A stretch of 64,000 nucleotides of DNA from Longispora albida DSM 44784 (GCF_000379825.1 NZ_KB903813.1:571333-635332); one strand, 5' to 3'. Counted from the stretch's first letter, positions 16,965 to 25,646 are shown. Notes: generated from the letters alone by a model not told the origin. Made by a program: numbers and translations.

Positions 16965-17597
16965 GTGGACGTACTCGTAGTCGAACATCCCCTTGCCCAG
17001 TCCCGGCTCACCGCCATGCGCGACGAGCGCAGCGACTCGGCCACGTTCCGGGCCGCACTGCACGAGCTGACGACGATGCTCGCGTACGAGGCGACCCGGG
17101 ACCTCGCCGTAGCCAGGCCCTCCATCAACACGCCGGTCACGGCGACCTACGGGACGGCGCTGTCGAACCCGCCGCTGCTCGTCCCGGTACTCCGGGCAGG
17201 CCTCGGCATGGCGGACGCCGCCCTCAACCTGCTCCCAGAGTCCAGCATGGGCTTCGTGGGCCTGGCGCGCGACGAGGAGACCTTCGAGCCCCGCGCGTAC
17301 CTGGAGTCGCTGCCCGCAGACCTCACCGGCCGCCCGGTGATCGTCCTCGACCCGATGGTCGCGACCGGCGGCTCGCTGCTGCACTGCGTCCGCATCCTCC
17401 ACGAGCGCGGCGCCACCGACATCACGGTGCTGTGTGTGCTGGCCGCGCCGGAGGGCCTGCGCCGCCTGGAGGAGTCCGACCTGCCGGTCAAGGTCGTCAC
17501 CGCCTCGATCGACGAGGGGCTGAACGAGCACAAGTTCATCGTGCCGGGCCTCGGCGACGCCGGCGACCGCCAGTTCGGCGGCATGCCCCGCTTCTAG
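16965..17597 (+). CDS. upp: Uracil phosphoribosyltransferase
   Basis: The product is 210 residues and full length. Typical features are the early [35 protein letters not shown], the PRPP-binding [14 protein letters not shown] and the C-terminal [12 protein letters not shown]. It converts uracil and PRPP to UMP. The GTG start gives an N-terminus ([15 protein letters not shown]) that agrees with the family. It is followed by a strong hairpin. Its proximity to deoC fits a nucleoside-salvage setting. Confidence 0.96.
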   Translation: MDVLVVEHPLAQSRLTAMRDERSDSATFRAALHELTTMLAYEATRDLAVARPSINTPVTATYGTALSNPPLLVPVLRAGLGMADAALNLLPESSMGFVGLARDEETFEPRAYLESLPADLTGRPVIVLDPMVATGGSLLHCVRILHERGATDITVLCVLAAPEGLRRLEESDLPVKVVTASIDEGLNEHKFIVPGLGDAGDRQFGGMPRF

Positions 17598-17628
17598 CTC
17601 GTCGCGGTACCCAGATCAGAACACGCGG

Positions 17629-17660
17629 ATGCCCGCCCGGCAGGTGAGCCGGGCGGGCAT
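17629..17660. terminator. Terminator-like hairpin after upp
   Basis: ATGCCCGCCCGGC at 17629-17641 pairs perfectly with GCCGGGCGGGCAT at 17648-17660 (13 bp, six-base loop). It lies between the convergent upp and NlpC-like genes and is followed by GGTGTTT, so it may stop both transcripts. Confidence 0.8.
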
Positions 17661-17685
17661 GGTGTTTCCTGCGGATCGGTGCAGG

Positions 17686-19065
17686 TCAGCGGAGGCCGAG
17701 CTGCCAGGTGCCGTACTCGACGGCCGCGCCGGTGCCGAACCGGGTCACGTAGCTGCCGGCGCCGGCGTAACCGGTCGCGCCGGTCGCGGTGTGCAGTTCG
17801 ATCTTGCCGGTGCCGGTGTTGCGGACCTTGACGAAGTAGAGGTCACGGCCAGCCAGCTGCCAGGTGCCGTCGGCGGTCGCCGGGCCGGTGCCGAACCGGG
17901 TCACGTAGCTGGCGGCACCGGTGAAGCCGGTCGCGCCGGTCGCCAGGTGCAGCTCGATCTTGCCGGTACCGGTGTTGCGGAGCTTGACGAAGTACAGGTC
18001 GCCGGCCGAGATCTGCCACACGCCGTCGTCAACAGCGGCACCCGTGCCGAACCGGGTGACGAAGTGGCTGCCGCTGGCGTACCCGGAGGCCGCCGTCGCC
18101 GTGTGCACCTCGATCTTGCCGCTGCCCGTGTTGCGGAGCTTGATGAAGTACAGGTCGGAGCCGACCATCTGCCACACGCCGTTACCGGAGTCGGCGGAGC
18201 TGAAGTAGGTGATGGCCTGCGTGGAGGCCGTGGCGTACCCGGAGGCAGCCGTGGCGTTGTGCAGCTCGACCTTGCCGCTGCCCGTACCGGTGGTCTGGAC
18301 GAACATCAGCTCGGAGGCGCTGAGCTGCCAGGAACCGTTGGCCGTCGCCGCGCCGGTGCCGAACCGGGTGATGTGACTGGTACCGGCTCCGCTGTAGCCG
18401 GTGCTGGTGGTGGCGCTGCGCAGCTCGACCTTGCCGCTGCCGGTACCGCTGGTCTGGATGAAGTTCAGGTCGGTGTTCACGCTGACCGGCGCGGATTCGT
18501 CGATGTTCTTGTAGCGCCGGGCGGTGTAGTGCCTGCGATCTCCGGCGTCAACGATCAGGTCTCCGTCGAAGTACGCGCCGGTGTGCTTGGTCTTGATCGC
18601 GTTCGTGGAACCGAAGCTGTAGTAGGCGAAGTGGACGCCGTCGGCCTCGTAGCCGGCGAAGAGATTGACGTGCCCGCCGGTCGCCAGCACGTCGCCCGGG
18701 AGCAACTGGCTGCGATCGATGGTCGTGAACAGGGTGTTGTTGTCCCGGAAGCCGTACGAGGTGAGTGTCGTACCCAGGTGCAGGGCCATGCTGACGTAGC
18801 CGGAACAGTCGCCCAGGTAGAGCCTGTCCTGCGGGTCCTTGTAAAAGTCGTCGCCGTCGGCGGTGTACTCCGGCGGGTTGTCGTCGCCGTCGTAGACGTA
18901 ACCCTTGCCGACCCAGGACTCCGCCCGCTGGATCACCTCGGTTCGGGTGATCTTGCCGCCGACGGTGGACTCGGCCTGTGCGGGGCTGGTCGCGCCGACC
19001 AGGGCGCTCAGGATGGCGGCGGCCGTGACGGCTGCGGCCAGGGTGGTGCGGAGAACAGTACGCAT
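17686..19065 (-). CDS. Secreted NlpC/P60-like protein with five C-terminal repeats
   Basis: The product is 459 residues with a signal peptide (TTLAAAVTAAAILSALVGATSPAQA). Residues about 40-190 look like a papain-type cysteine peptidase: GDCSGYVSMAL supplies the cysteine and GGHVNLFAGYE the histidine, with LLPGDVLATG between, as in NlpC/P60. Five repeats of about 50 residues follow, with a core of DLYFVK.RNTGTGKIELHTAT, then ATGY and VTRFGTG, ending GTWQL. The repeats look like blades of a small beta-propeller or a cell-surface binding domain. The likely place of action is the cell wall or exterior. Upstream AAGGA is a plausible ribosome site for ATG 19065. Confidence 0.82.
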   Translation of the reverse strand: MRTVLRTTLAAAVTAAAILSALVGATSPAQAESTVGGKITRTEVIQRAESWVGKGYVYDGDDNPPEYTADGDDFYKDPQDRLYLGDCSGYVSMALHLGTTLTSYGFRDNNTLFTTIDRSQLLPGDVLATGGHVNLFAGYEADGVHFAYYSFGSTNAIKTKHTGAYFDGDLIVDAGDRRHYTARRYKNIDESAPVSVNTDLNFIQTSGTGSGKVELRSATTSTGYSGAGTSHITRFGTGAATANGSWQLSASELMFVQTTGTGSGKVELHNATAASGYATASTQAITYFSSADSGNGVWQMVGSDLYFIKLRNTGSGKIEVHTATAASGYASGSHFVTRFGTGAAVDDGVWQISAGDLYFVKLRNTGTGKIELHLATGATGFTGAASYVTRFGTGPATADGTWQLAGRDLYFVKVRNTGTGKIELHTATGATGYAGAGSYVTRFGTGAAVEYGTWQLGLR

Positions 19066-19090
19066 GATGGGGTGTGTCCTTTTCGGAGAG

Positions 19091-19354
19091 TCAGGCGGCG
19101 AGTCGCCAGCCGGTGAAGGTCGGGTGCAGTGCCCGGGCACACAGCGCCCTGGCGGTGAGGAGCGCGGCGGCCTCGTGCTCGGCGAGCAGGAAGACCGCGA
19201 GGTCGAGCTGTCCGGGGCTGGCCCGGATCCGGAGGTGTTCGATGTGGTCGGTGTCCCGGACCGCCTCCCACAGCAGCCCCGTGACTGCCGCGGGGTCGGG
19301 GACCGGGGAGCGCGGGCCGGTCGCCCGCAGCGTGATCAGGTGCATGGTCACCAC
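19091..19354 (-). CDS. Small protein of unknown function next to the DGMTWG peptide gene
   Basis: The product is about 87 residues (84 if ATG 19345 is used). It reads MHLITLRATGPRSPVP, then AVTGLLWEAVRDTDHIEHLRIR and LDLAVFLLAEHEAAALLTA. No signal peptide, membrane segment or known motif is visible; the pattern suggests a small alpha/beta domain. The candidate GTG at 19352-19354 shares one base with the TAG of the upstream secreted-peptide gene, so the two are very likely co-translated and functionally linked. Confidence 0.65.
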   Translation of the reverse strand: MVTMHLITLRATGPRSPVPDPAAVTGLLWEAVRDTDHIEHLRIRASPGQLDLAVFLLAEHEAAALLTARALCARALHPTFTGWRLAA

Positions 19355-19533
19355 TAGCCCCAGGTCATGCCGTCGTCGAGCGTGCCGGGAGCGGGGTCCT
19401 GCGGAGCCTGGCCCCAGGTCATGCCGTCGGCGCTCGGGACACCCTGGCCAGCAGCCGGGCCGGCCTGCGTGGCGAGACCCACGCCGGTGACGGCCAGGGC
19501 GATGGTGGCGAGGAACAGGGCGATCCGGCGCAT
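19354..19533 (-). CDS. Small secreted peptide with duplicated DGMTWG motif
   Basis: The product is 59 residues. Residues 1-25 form a classical signal peptide (MRRIALFLATIALAVTGVGL). The mature part is short, acidic and proline-rich and carries DGMTWG twice: at residues 37-42 and at the very C-terminus, 54-59. The start ATG 19533 has GGAG seven bases upstream. It is followed by a one-base-overlapping small gene, and two regulators lie divergently upstream (19768 and 20837). The duplicated hexapeptide suggests processing into a short extracellular signal, but no protease or receptor is proven. Confidence 0.75.
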   Translation of the reverse strand: MRRIALFLATIALAVTGVGLATQAGPAAGQGVPSADGMTWGQAPQDPAPGTLDDGMTWG

Positions 19534-19582
19534 GGCAGACTCCACTTCTGAAATGAATGGGTAAGAGAAATTCGGAAGCTTT

Positions 19583-19666
19583 ACCGGAGTTGTTGTTTTT
19601 CGTTCCGGTGTGTCGCTGTTGGAGATAAGCCTGCCGCAGGCCGGACCCGCTGTCACTACCAGCGGG
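19583..19666. promoter_or_regulatory. Two inverted repeats in the divergent control region of the peptide gene
   Basis: ACCGGA at 19583-19588 and TCCGGT at 19604-19609 form an inverted repeat around an AT-rich 15-base spacer. CCCGCTG at 19646-19652 and CAGCGGG at 19660-19666 form another around seven bases. They lie in the 234-bp gap between the peptide gene (leftward) and the ArsR-like gene (rightward), so they are candidate operators; the first could also be a hairpin in the peptide gene leader. No clear -35/-10 pair was found. Confidence 0.4.
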
Positions 19667-19767
19667 GTGGCACGAGAGTGCCTGGCGCCAAGGTGTCAGG
19701 CGGGCAACGATCGGGCCAGCTGGCCTTGTAGGCCCGGCTGCCTGCGGAAACACTGGCAGCCGTGGGG

Positions 19768-20745
19768 ATGCTGAGGGTGCACTTCACGGCGGGGGATCTC
19801 AGCCGGGTCCGGGTGTCCACAGCGGACCCGCTGTGGGAGACCCTCATGTCCGCGAACCTGCTCCAGCAGAAGGAAGCCGGAATCGTGTTCGGGCCGTGGT
19901 GGCGGGAACCCCGGACCGCGATCCGGCGCGCTGTACAGGACACGCCGGCGCTGCGCGGGCTGCTCCGGCTGATGCCGCCCTACGGCTACTGCCCGGACTT
20001 CCTCACGCCGGCCACCGGTACCTCCGACCTGGCGGAAGGCATCGACACCGTGCTGTCCACGTCGCGGCAGAAGATCGGCCACGACGTGGGCCGGCTCGCT
20101 GCTGGTACGCCGCTCACGGGATCGGCGGCGTTCCTCGCGGCTGGTGACGCGCCGACGCTGCGGCGGCTGGGGGAGACCATCAGCGAGTACCACGCCACCG
20201 TGCTCGCCCCGCACTGGTCACAGATCACGGCGGCGATCGGCGCCGACCGGGACCGGCGGGCGATCACCCTGCTGTCCCACGGCGTCGAGCAGCTCCTGCG
20301 CGGGCTGGTCCCCGGCGCGGTCTGGACCCCGCCGGTCTGGCACCTGCCGTTCCCGTTCGACGACGACCTGTACCTCGACGGACGGGGCATCACCCTGACC
20401 CCGTCGTTCTTCTGCTGGGGACGGGTCACCCGGCTGCTCGACCCGGAACACCCGCCGGTACTGGCCTATCCCGTGGCGCCCGAGCCGGGCTGGATGACCC
20501 CGGGAGAGCCACCGGCCGGGCTGGCCGAGCTGATCGGCCGGACGAGAGCCACCGCGCTGCTGGCCCTGGCGACGGAACCGGCGAGTACCAGCGGGCTGGC
20601 CGGGCGGCTCCGCATCTCCCCGGCCAGCGCCAGCGGGCACGCCCGGACGCTCAGGGAAGCCGGGCTGCTGGTCACCGTGCGGGAGGGCAAGGCGGTACGG
20701 CACCAGGCCACCGATCTCGGGCGCGCACTCCTGAACCAGCACTGA
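19768..20745 (+). CDS. ArsR-type winged-helix regulator (DUF5937-like)
   Basis: The product is 325 residues. The N-terminal two thirds match the pattern of actinobacterial DUF5937 regulators (MLRVHFTAGDLSRVRV, ADPLWETLMSANLLQ). The C-terminal winged helix is clear: RATALLALATEPASTSGLAGRLRISPASASGHARTLREAGLL, followed by a wing with VTVREGKAVRHQ. It probably represses its own divergent control region. I chose ATG 19768 because the family usually starts at this methionine; GTG 19762 is in frame. No ribosome site is obvious. Confidence 0.85.
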   Translation: MLRVHFTAGDLSRVRVSTADPLWETLMSANLLQQKEAGIVFGPWWREPRTAIRRAVQDTPALRGLLRLMPPYGYCPDFLTPATGTSDLAEGIDTVLSTSRQKIGHDVGRLAAGTPLTGSAAFLAAGDAPTLRRLGETISEYHATVLAPHWSQITAAIGADRDRRAITLLSHGVEQLLRGLVPGAVWTPPVWHLPFPFDDDLYLDGRGITLTPSFFCWGRVTRLLDPEHPPVLAYPVAPEPGWMTPGEPPAGLAELIGRTRATALLALATEPASTSGLAGRLRISPASASGHARTLREAGLLVTVREGKAVRHQATDLGRALLNQH

Positions 20746-20836
20746 CCAACCTTTCGACCCTCGCCGAAAGGCTGGCCGTCCGGGGCGTCCTGCTGGCATC
20801 TTCGCCGCTGTACCGTCCACCGACCCGGGACCACGC

Positions 20837-21811
20837 ATGCTGGAGCTACTAGGCCTGTCCGCCGACGCACTCACCGTCTACCGCGCCATGCTCGCCCACC
20901 CCGGCCACGGGGTGGGCGCACTGGGCGTGGTGACCGGAATGGACGTCCGGCGGATCCGGTCCGCACTGGACGAACTGGCGGACCTCGCGCTGCTGCGGCC
21001 CTCCGGCGAGCAGACCGGTCAGCTCCGGCCGGTCAGCCCCGAGGTCGGCCTGGCGGCGCTGCTCGCGGAGGCCGAGGCGGAGACGGCCCGCAGGCAGGCC
21101 CAGATCGAGGCCACCCGGGCGGCCATCGCCGCGATCGCCGCAGAGCACGCCGGCACCAGGGACCGGGACGCGGCGATCCGGCTCGAAGGCGTCGACGCGG
21201 TCCGGGCCCGGCTGGAGGAACTCGCCCCGACCCTGACGGCCGAGTGCTGCTCCCTGAACCCCGGCGGCATGCACGCCCCCGACGCCCGGGCGGCCGGTAC
21301 CCCGCTCAACCAGCAGCTCCTCGAACGCGGCGTGGCCATCCGCGCTGTGTGCCAGGACAGTTTCCGCAACGACCAGGCGACCCTCGCCCACGCGCGCTGG
21401 CTGACAGAGCTCGGCGGCCAGATGCGCACGGTGCCGGTCGTGCCGATCCCGCTGCTGCTCCTCGACCGGCGGATCGCGATCCTGCCCATCGACCCCGCCG
21501 ACCCGAGAGCAGGCGCGCTGGAGACGCACAGCCCCGGCATGACGGCCGCCGCGCACGCGCTCTTCGCGCTGGCCTGGTCGTCGGGTACGCCCTTCGGCCA
21601 GGCCCCGAACGCCGACGACCAGGGCCGGAGCCCGACAGACCGCGCCCTGCTGGAGATCGCCGCTGCCGGGCACACCGACGAAGCCGCAGCGCGCAAGCTC
21701 GGTGTGTCGCTGCGGACGGTGCGCCGCCAGATGAGTGATCTCATGACCAGGCTCGACGCCACCAGCCGGTTCCAGGCCGGGGTCAACGCCGTCCGGAAGG
21801 GCTGGCTATAG
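20837..21811 (+). CDS. LuxR-type HTH regulator with TrmB-like N-domain
   Basis: The product is 324 residues. The N-terminal 75 residues resemble a TrmB-like winged helix (LLGLSADALTVYRAMLAHPG). A coiled segment near 80-105 (EAEAETARRQAQIEATRAAI) and a central ligand-type domain follow. The C-terminus has a LuxR-type HTH: ALLEIAAAGHTDEAAARKLG and SLRTVRRQMSDLMTRLDA. Regulators of this architecture are abundant in actinomycetes. It lies 91 bases after the ArsR-like gene. Its stop overlaps by six bases the stop of the convergent C39-like gene. Confidence 0.88.
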   Translation: MLELLGLSADALTVYRAMLAHPGHGVGALGVVTGMDVRRIRSALDELADLALLRPSGEQTGQLRPVSPEVGLAALLAEAEAETARRQAQIEATRAAIAAIAAEHAGTRDRDAAIRLEGVDAVRARLEELAPTLTAECCSLNPGGMHAPDARAAGTPLNQQLLERGVAIRAVCQDSFRNDQATLAHARWLTELGGQMRTVPVVPIPLLLLDRRIAILPIDPADPRAGALETHSPGMTAAAHALFALAWSSGTPFGQAPNADDQGRSPTDRALLEIAAAGHTDEAAARKLGVSLRTVRRQMSDLMTRLDATSRFQAGVNAVRKGWL

Positions 21812-22711
21812 GGCCGCGGCCAGCTCGGCGTAGCTGGGTGCCAGCTCGCGGAGCGTCGCCGCGGCTGTGGCTGGTGAGCCGGCGGTCAGCTCGTACTGGA
21901 GGCTGCCGACGAGCCGGGCCTGCCGGGCGGCTGTCGCGGCGGCCTCGGTGAGCCCGAGCGCGGTGGCGGCGTCGGCCAGGCGGCGGGTACCGACCCGGAC
22001 GGCGAAGTGGGTCATCAGGCCGAGGACCGCCGGGTCAGCGCCCTCGTCGAGCATGCCGGCGAAGCGTTCCAGGGCAGCGGCGTTGCCGAGCGTCCCCGGC
22101 GCGACGTCGACATCGCCGGTCATGGCCAGCCAGCGCTTCGCGGCTGGCAGGGAAGCCAGCAGCGCATCGTGGGCGGTCACCTCGCGCTCACGGCGGAAAG
22201 CACTGCGCATCGTGTACCTGGTGGTCTTGTAGCTGATCGTCTCGGCCCGCCACGCCGCCAGGAACGCCTTCGCCGGCAGGCTCACGTACGGGAAGCCCTG
22301 CGGGTCGTGGAGCAGCACCCGGTCGTCGTCGGCCGCCAGCACCAGGACGAAGTGATCCGCCTCGATCGGCTGGCCGAGGCCGGGGTGGTGCAGGAGCAGC
22401 CCCATCTCGACCGGGCCGGCCAGTACCGGGCCGCCGGCCAGCGCGCCGCGCAGCTTCTCTAGCGCCTCGGCGTCCTCCTCGGAACCCTCCCGGCGGCAGG
22501 TCCAGCCGAGCAGGCCGATCGCAGCGTCGAGCCCGAGATCCGGATCCCAGCCATAGGGGTCGAAGAGGGGCAGGCGGCCCGAGATGAGCTGCGCGCCGAA
22601 CGGCGAGCCGGTCAGCACCTCGATCACGGAAGGCGATGGCGCGCCCTCGCCCAGGGCCATCGCCAGGCTGTTGCTGTAGCAGTAGGGGCCGGAGCCGATG
22701 TACGTGTGCAC
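21806..22711 (-). CDS. BtrH/C39-like papain-fold protein
   Basis: The product is 301 residues. The N-terminus MHTYIGSGPYCYSNSLAMAL places a cysteine as in C39-like and BtrH-type acyl/peptidyl transferases; EADHFVLVLAADDDRVLLHDPQG supplies a histidine and an aspartate in the usual order. The C-terminal 130 residues are helical and alanine-rich without a known motif. The GTG start abuts the stop of the upstream MerR-type gene, with AAGAGGA as ribosome site. A cytoplasmic peptidase or acyltransferase role is inferred; the substrate is unknown. Confidence 0.75.
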   Translation of the reverse strand: MHTYIGSGPYCYSNSLAMALGEGAPSPSVIEVLTGSPFGAQLISGRLPLFDPYGWDPDLGLDAAIGLLGWTCRREGSEEDAEALEKLRGALAGGPVLAGPVEMGLLLHHPGLGQPIEADHFVLVLAADDDRVLLHDPQGFPYVSLPAKAFLAAWRAETISYKTTRYTMRSAFRREREVTAHDALLASLPAAKRWLAMTGDVDVAPGTLGNAAALERFAGMLDEGADPAVLGLMTHFAVRVGTRRLADAATALGLTEAAATAARQARLVGSLQYELTAGSPATAAATLRELAPSYAELAAAL

Positions 22712-23533
22712 CTATCCTCTTTCGGCAGTCGTGACGGGGTACGCGATGTCGAGGAACGCGCCGCCCGTGCCCGGGTACGTCTCCGTCGGGCTGCCGGTGC
22801 ACAGCCGCCGCTCGCGGTCGATCCACCCGGCGAGCGCGTCGTACACGCGGAGGATGGCGGGGAAGGAGGCCTCGGCCTCCGGTACCGGGATGTAGGCCTC
22901 GGTCCGGGCAGCCTCGATCCGCACGCTCAGGTCCCCGGCCGGCTCGACGGTCCCGCTGAATGGCACCGTGACCTCCACCGGCCCGTCACTGTCCTGTGTG
23001 ACCAGCCCGTGGAACCAGACCCGCATCGGGGCGTCGTCGCGGACTCCGCTGGCGGCGAGGTGAGCCCTGATCCGGGCGGCGGCGTCCGTGACGAAGGTGT
23101 CGAGGCCGTCCACGCGCACCCGCCGCTCGACGGACAGCACCTTGCGCTCCGGTACCTCCCGCAGCGCGACCTCCGCGTACAGCGGGACGTCCCCGCCGGC
23201 CAGCGCGGTCACCAGGTCGCGGCGGCGGCGCAGCGTGTCCTCCTCAGCGACGAGCCATGCGCGCAGCTCGGCGTCCCTGGCCTCGGGGGTCAGGCCGGCC
23301 AGGCCCGCGATCCGGGCCAGAGGCAGGCCCAGCTCACGCAGCCGGGAGATGAGCCGGGCGCGCGGCAGCTGGCCCCGCTCGTAGCGCCGGTACCCGGTCG
23401 CCGGGTCGGTCAGCGCGGGGGAGAGCAGGCCCTGCTCGGCATACAGCCGCAGTGCCTTCGGCGACAGCCGGGCTGCCGCGCCGAACTCCCCGGCCAGCAT
23501 GAACTCGCCGGGTTCCCCGTGTTCCTCGATCAT
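22712..23533 (-). CDS. MerR-family regulator with GyrI-like effector domain
   Basis: The product is 273 residues. The N-terminal MerR HTH is complete: MLAGEFGAAARLSPKALRLY, then EQGLLSP and TGYRRYERGQLPRARLISRL. The C-terminal part from about residue 120 (ERKVLSVERRVRVDGLDTFV; PVEVTVPFSGTVEPAGDLSVR) resembles a GyrI/SOUL-like small-molecule-binding domain as in BmrR-type regulators. ATG 23533 has GGAAG eight bases upstream; an ATG 18 bases earlier is possible. It is co-transcribed with the C39-like gene and may control it. Confidence 0.88.
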   Translation of the reverse strand: MIEEHGEPGEFMLAGEFGAAARLSPKALRLYAEQGLLSPALTDPATGYRRYERGQLPRARLISRLRELGLPLARIAGLAGLTPEARDAELRAWLVAEEDTLRRRRDLVTALAGGDVPLYAEVALREVPERKVLSVERRVRVDGLDTFVTDAAARIRAHLAASGVRDDAPMRVWFHGLVTQDSDGPVEVTVPFSGTVEPAGDLSVRIEAARTEAYIPVPEAEASFPAILRVYDALAGWIDRERRLCTGSPTETYPGTGGAFLDIAYPVTTAERG

Positions 23534-23597
23534 GGTCCGAGCTTCCACCATGCCCCAGGGGCGAGGTCAAACAACGCCCGAGGTCCACAACGACGGA

Positions 23598-23630
23598 AAC
23601 GGCGCCACCCGGCATACGGGTGGCGCCGTT
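23598..23630. terminator. Terminator-like hairpin after rocD
   Basis: AACGGCGCCACCC at 23598-23610 pairs perfectly with GGGTGGCGCCGTT at 23618-23630 (13 bp, seven-base loop). It lies 20 bases downstream of the rocD stop on the minus strand and upstream of the MerR gene, so it probably ends the ddaH-rocD transcript. Confidence 0.8.
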
Positions 23631-23649
23631 CCTGGCAGCCGGAGCAGCC

Positions 23650-24849
23650 TTACTGTCCCAGGACCGCTGCGATCTGCTCCACTGCCCAGTCCAGCTCCTC
23701 GCCGGTGATGACCAGCGGCGGGGCGAGGCGGATCGTCGAGCCGTGCGTGTCCTTCGCGAGCACGCCACGGGCCATCAGGCGCTCGCTGGCCTCACGGCCG
23801 GTCATCAGCGCCGGGTCGATGTCGACCCCGGCCCACAGACCCTGACCGCGTACCTCCAGGACACCCTTGCCGACCAGCGTGTTCAGGCCGGCGTGCAGCT
23901 TCTCGCCGAGCACCGTCGCGCGGGTCTGGAAGTCGCCGGTGCGCAGCAGGCCGACGACAGCCCGGCCGACGGCGCAGGCCAGCGGGTTACCGCCGAAGGT
24001 CGAGCCGTGCTGGCCTGGCTTGAGCACGCCGAGCACGTCCCGGTTGGCGGCGACGGCCGACACCGGCACGACACCGCCGCCGAGGGCCTTGCCCATCACG
24101 TACATGTCCGGAACGACGTTCACGTGGTCGATGGCGAACGTGCGGCCGGTCCGGCCCAGGCCCGACTGGATCTCGTCCGCGATGAACAGCACGTTGTTCT
24201 CGGTGGTCACGCGGCGGACGCCGGCCAGGTAGCCCGGCGGCGGCACGAGCACGCCAGCCTCGCCCTGGATCGGCTCGATGAGCACGGCGACCGTGTTCTC
24301 GTCGATCGCGGCGGTCAGCGCTTCGAGGTCGCCGTAGGGGACGATCTCGAAGCCCGGCGTGTACGGGCCGTAGTCGGCGCGGGCGTCCTCGTCGGTCGAG
24401 AAGCTGATGATCGTCGTGGTACGGCCGTGGAAGTTGTTCGCGGCCACGATGATCTTCGCCCGGTCACGCTGGACGCCCTTGACCAGGTAACCCCACTTGC
24501 GGGCCACCTTGATCGCGGTCTCGATCGCCTCGGCGCCGGTGTTCATCGGCAGCACGAGTTCCTTGTCGCACAGCTCGGCCAGCTCCTCGCAGAACGGGCC
24601 GAACTGGTCGTGGATGAACGCGCGCGACGTCAGGGTCACCCGGTCGAGCTGGTCCTTGGCCGCGGCGATCAGCGCCGGGTGCCGGTGCCCGAAGTTGAGC
24701 GCCGAGTAGCCGGCCAGGCAGTCCAGGTACCGCTTGCCGTCGATGTCTGTCACCCACGCGCCCTCGCCGTCGGCGATGACCACCGGCAGCGGGTGGTAGT
24801 TGTGAGCGGTGTGCCGCTCGGCGTACTCGACAGCGTCCACAGTGATCAC
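23650..24849 (-). CDS. rocD: Ornithine--oxo-acid aminotransferase
   Basis: The product is 399 residues. It shows the class III PLP aminotransferase hallmarks: YLDCLAGYSALNFGHRHP, NTGAEAIETAIKVARKWGY, ANNFHGRTTTIISFS, LFIADEIQSGLGRTG and VMGKALGGGVVPVSA with the PLP lysine. It converts ornithine and 2-oxoglutarate to glutamate semialdehyde and glutamate. Its start overlaps the ddaH stop by ATGA, so citrulline/ornithine-side arginine catabolism appears co-ordinated. GTG/ATG variants do not change the domain; ATG 24849 fits the family. Confidence 0.94.
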   Translation of the reverse strand: MITVDAVEYAERHTAHNYHPLPVVIADGEGAWVTDIDGKRYLDCLAGYSALNFGHRHPALIAAAKDQLDRVTLTSRAFIHDQFGPFCEELAELCDKELVLPMNTGAEAIETAIKVARKWGYLVKGVQRDRAKIIVAANNFHGRTTTIISFSTDEDARADYGPYTPGFEIVPYGDLEALTAAIDENTVAVLIEPIQGEAGVLVPPPGYLAGVRRVTTENNVLFIADEIQSGLGRTGRTFAIDHVNVVPDMYVMGKALGGGVVPVSAVAANRDVLGVLKPGQHGSTFGGNPLACAVGRAVVGLLRTGDFQTRATVLGEKLHAGLNTLVGKGVLEVRGQGLWAGVDIDPALMTGREASERLMARGVLAKDTHGSTIRLAPPLVITGEELDWAVEQIAAVLGQ

Positions 24850-25646
24850 TTACGAATCTCCAGGGTGCAGCACTTCGGGCCGCCGCCGCCCTTGAGCAGC
24901 TCGGGCAGGTCGACCTCGATCGGGTTGTAGCCCCGCTCCTTCAGCGCACCGATGAGGTGCGTGGCCTGCGGCGGGACGATGACGTTCAGGCCGTCGGACA
25001 CCGAGTTGAGGCCGAAAGCCTCCGCGTCGGCCGCGGTGGCGAGCAGCGCCTCGGGGAACAGGCGGGCGAGGACAGCCTGGCTGCCCGGGGAGAAGGCACC
25101 CGGGTAGTAGCAGATCTGGTCGCCTTCGAGCACGAACAGCGCGGTGTCCAGGTGGTAGTACCGCGGGTCGATCAGCTGGAGCGAGATCACCGGGCGGCCG
25201 AACCACTCCTGCGCCTCGGCGTGCCCGCCCGGGTCGGTCCGGAAGCCCGTACCGGCCAGCACGTAGTTCTCGGTGACGAGGAAGTCGCCCTCACCCTCGT
25301 TGACGTGCTTCGGGGCCTGCACCGGGTAACCCTTGTCCTCGAACCAGGCCGAGTAGGCCGGGCCCTCGTCGGCACGCTGCACGTTGCGGAACTGCGCGCC
25401 GAGCACCTTGCCGTCGATCACCGTCGCGCCGTTGGCCGCGAACACCATGTCCGGCATGCCCGGCAGCGGGTCGATGAACTCGACGGTGTGGCCCAGCGAC
25501 TGGTACGTCTCGACAAGCTTCTCCCACTGCGTGATCGTGGCGGCGTTGTCCACTGGCACGGACGGGTCCATCCACGGGTTGATCACGTACTCGACGGTGA
25601 AATACGTCGGGCGGCACATCAGGTAGTGCCGGGGCTGGAGCTTCAT
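24846..25646 (-). CDS. ddaH: Dimethylargininase (arginine deiminase-fold hydrolase)
   Basis: The product is 266 residues of the guanidino-modifying fold: MCRPTYFTVEYVINPWMD, PDMVFAANGATVIDGKV, RYYHLDTALFVL with the catalytic histidine, and the C-terminal GGGGPKCCTLEIRK with the nucleophilic cysteine. It is predicted to hydrolyse methylated arginine to citrulline. The start ATG 25646 has GGAGG five bases upstream, decisive against the ATGs further 5'. It forms an operon with rocD. In other actinobacteria an Lrp-type regulator often accompanies this pair; none is adjacent here. Confidence 0.92.
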   Translation of the reverse strand: MKLQPRHYLMCRPTYFTVEYVINPWMDPSVPVDNAATITQWEKLVETYQSLGHTVEFIDPLPGMPDMVFAANGATVIDGKVLGAQFRNVQRADEGPAYSAWFEDKGYPVQAPKHVNEGEGDFLVTENYVLAGTGFRTDPGGHAEAQEWFGRPVISLQLIDPRYYHLDTALFVLEGDQICYYPGAFSPGSQAVLARLFPEALLATAADAEAFGLNSVSDGLNVIVPPQATHLIGALKERGYNPIEVDLPELLKGGGGPKCCTLEIRK

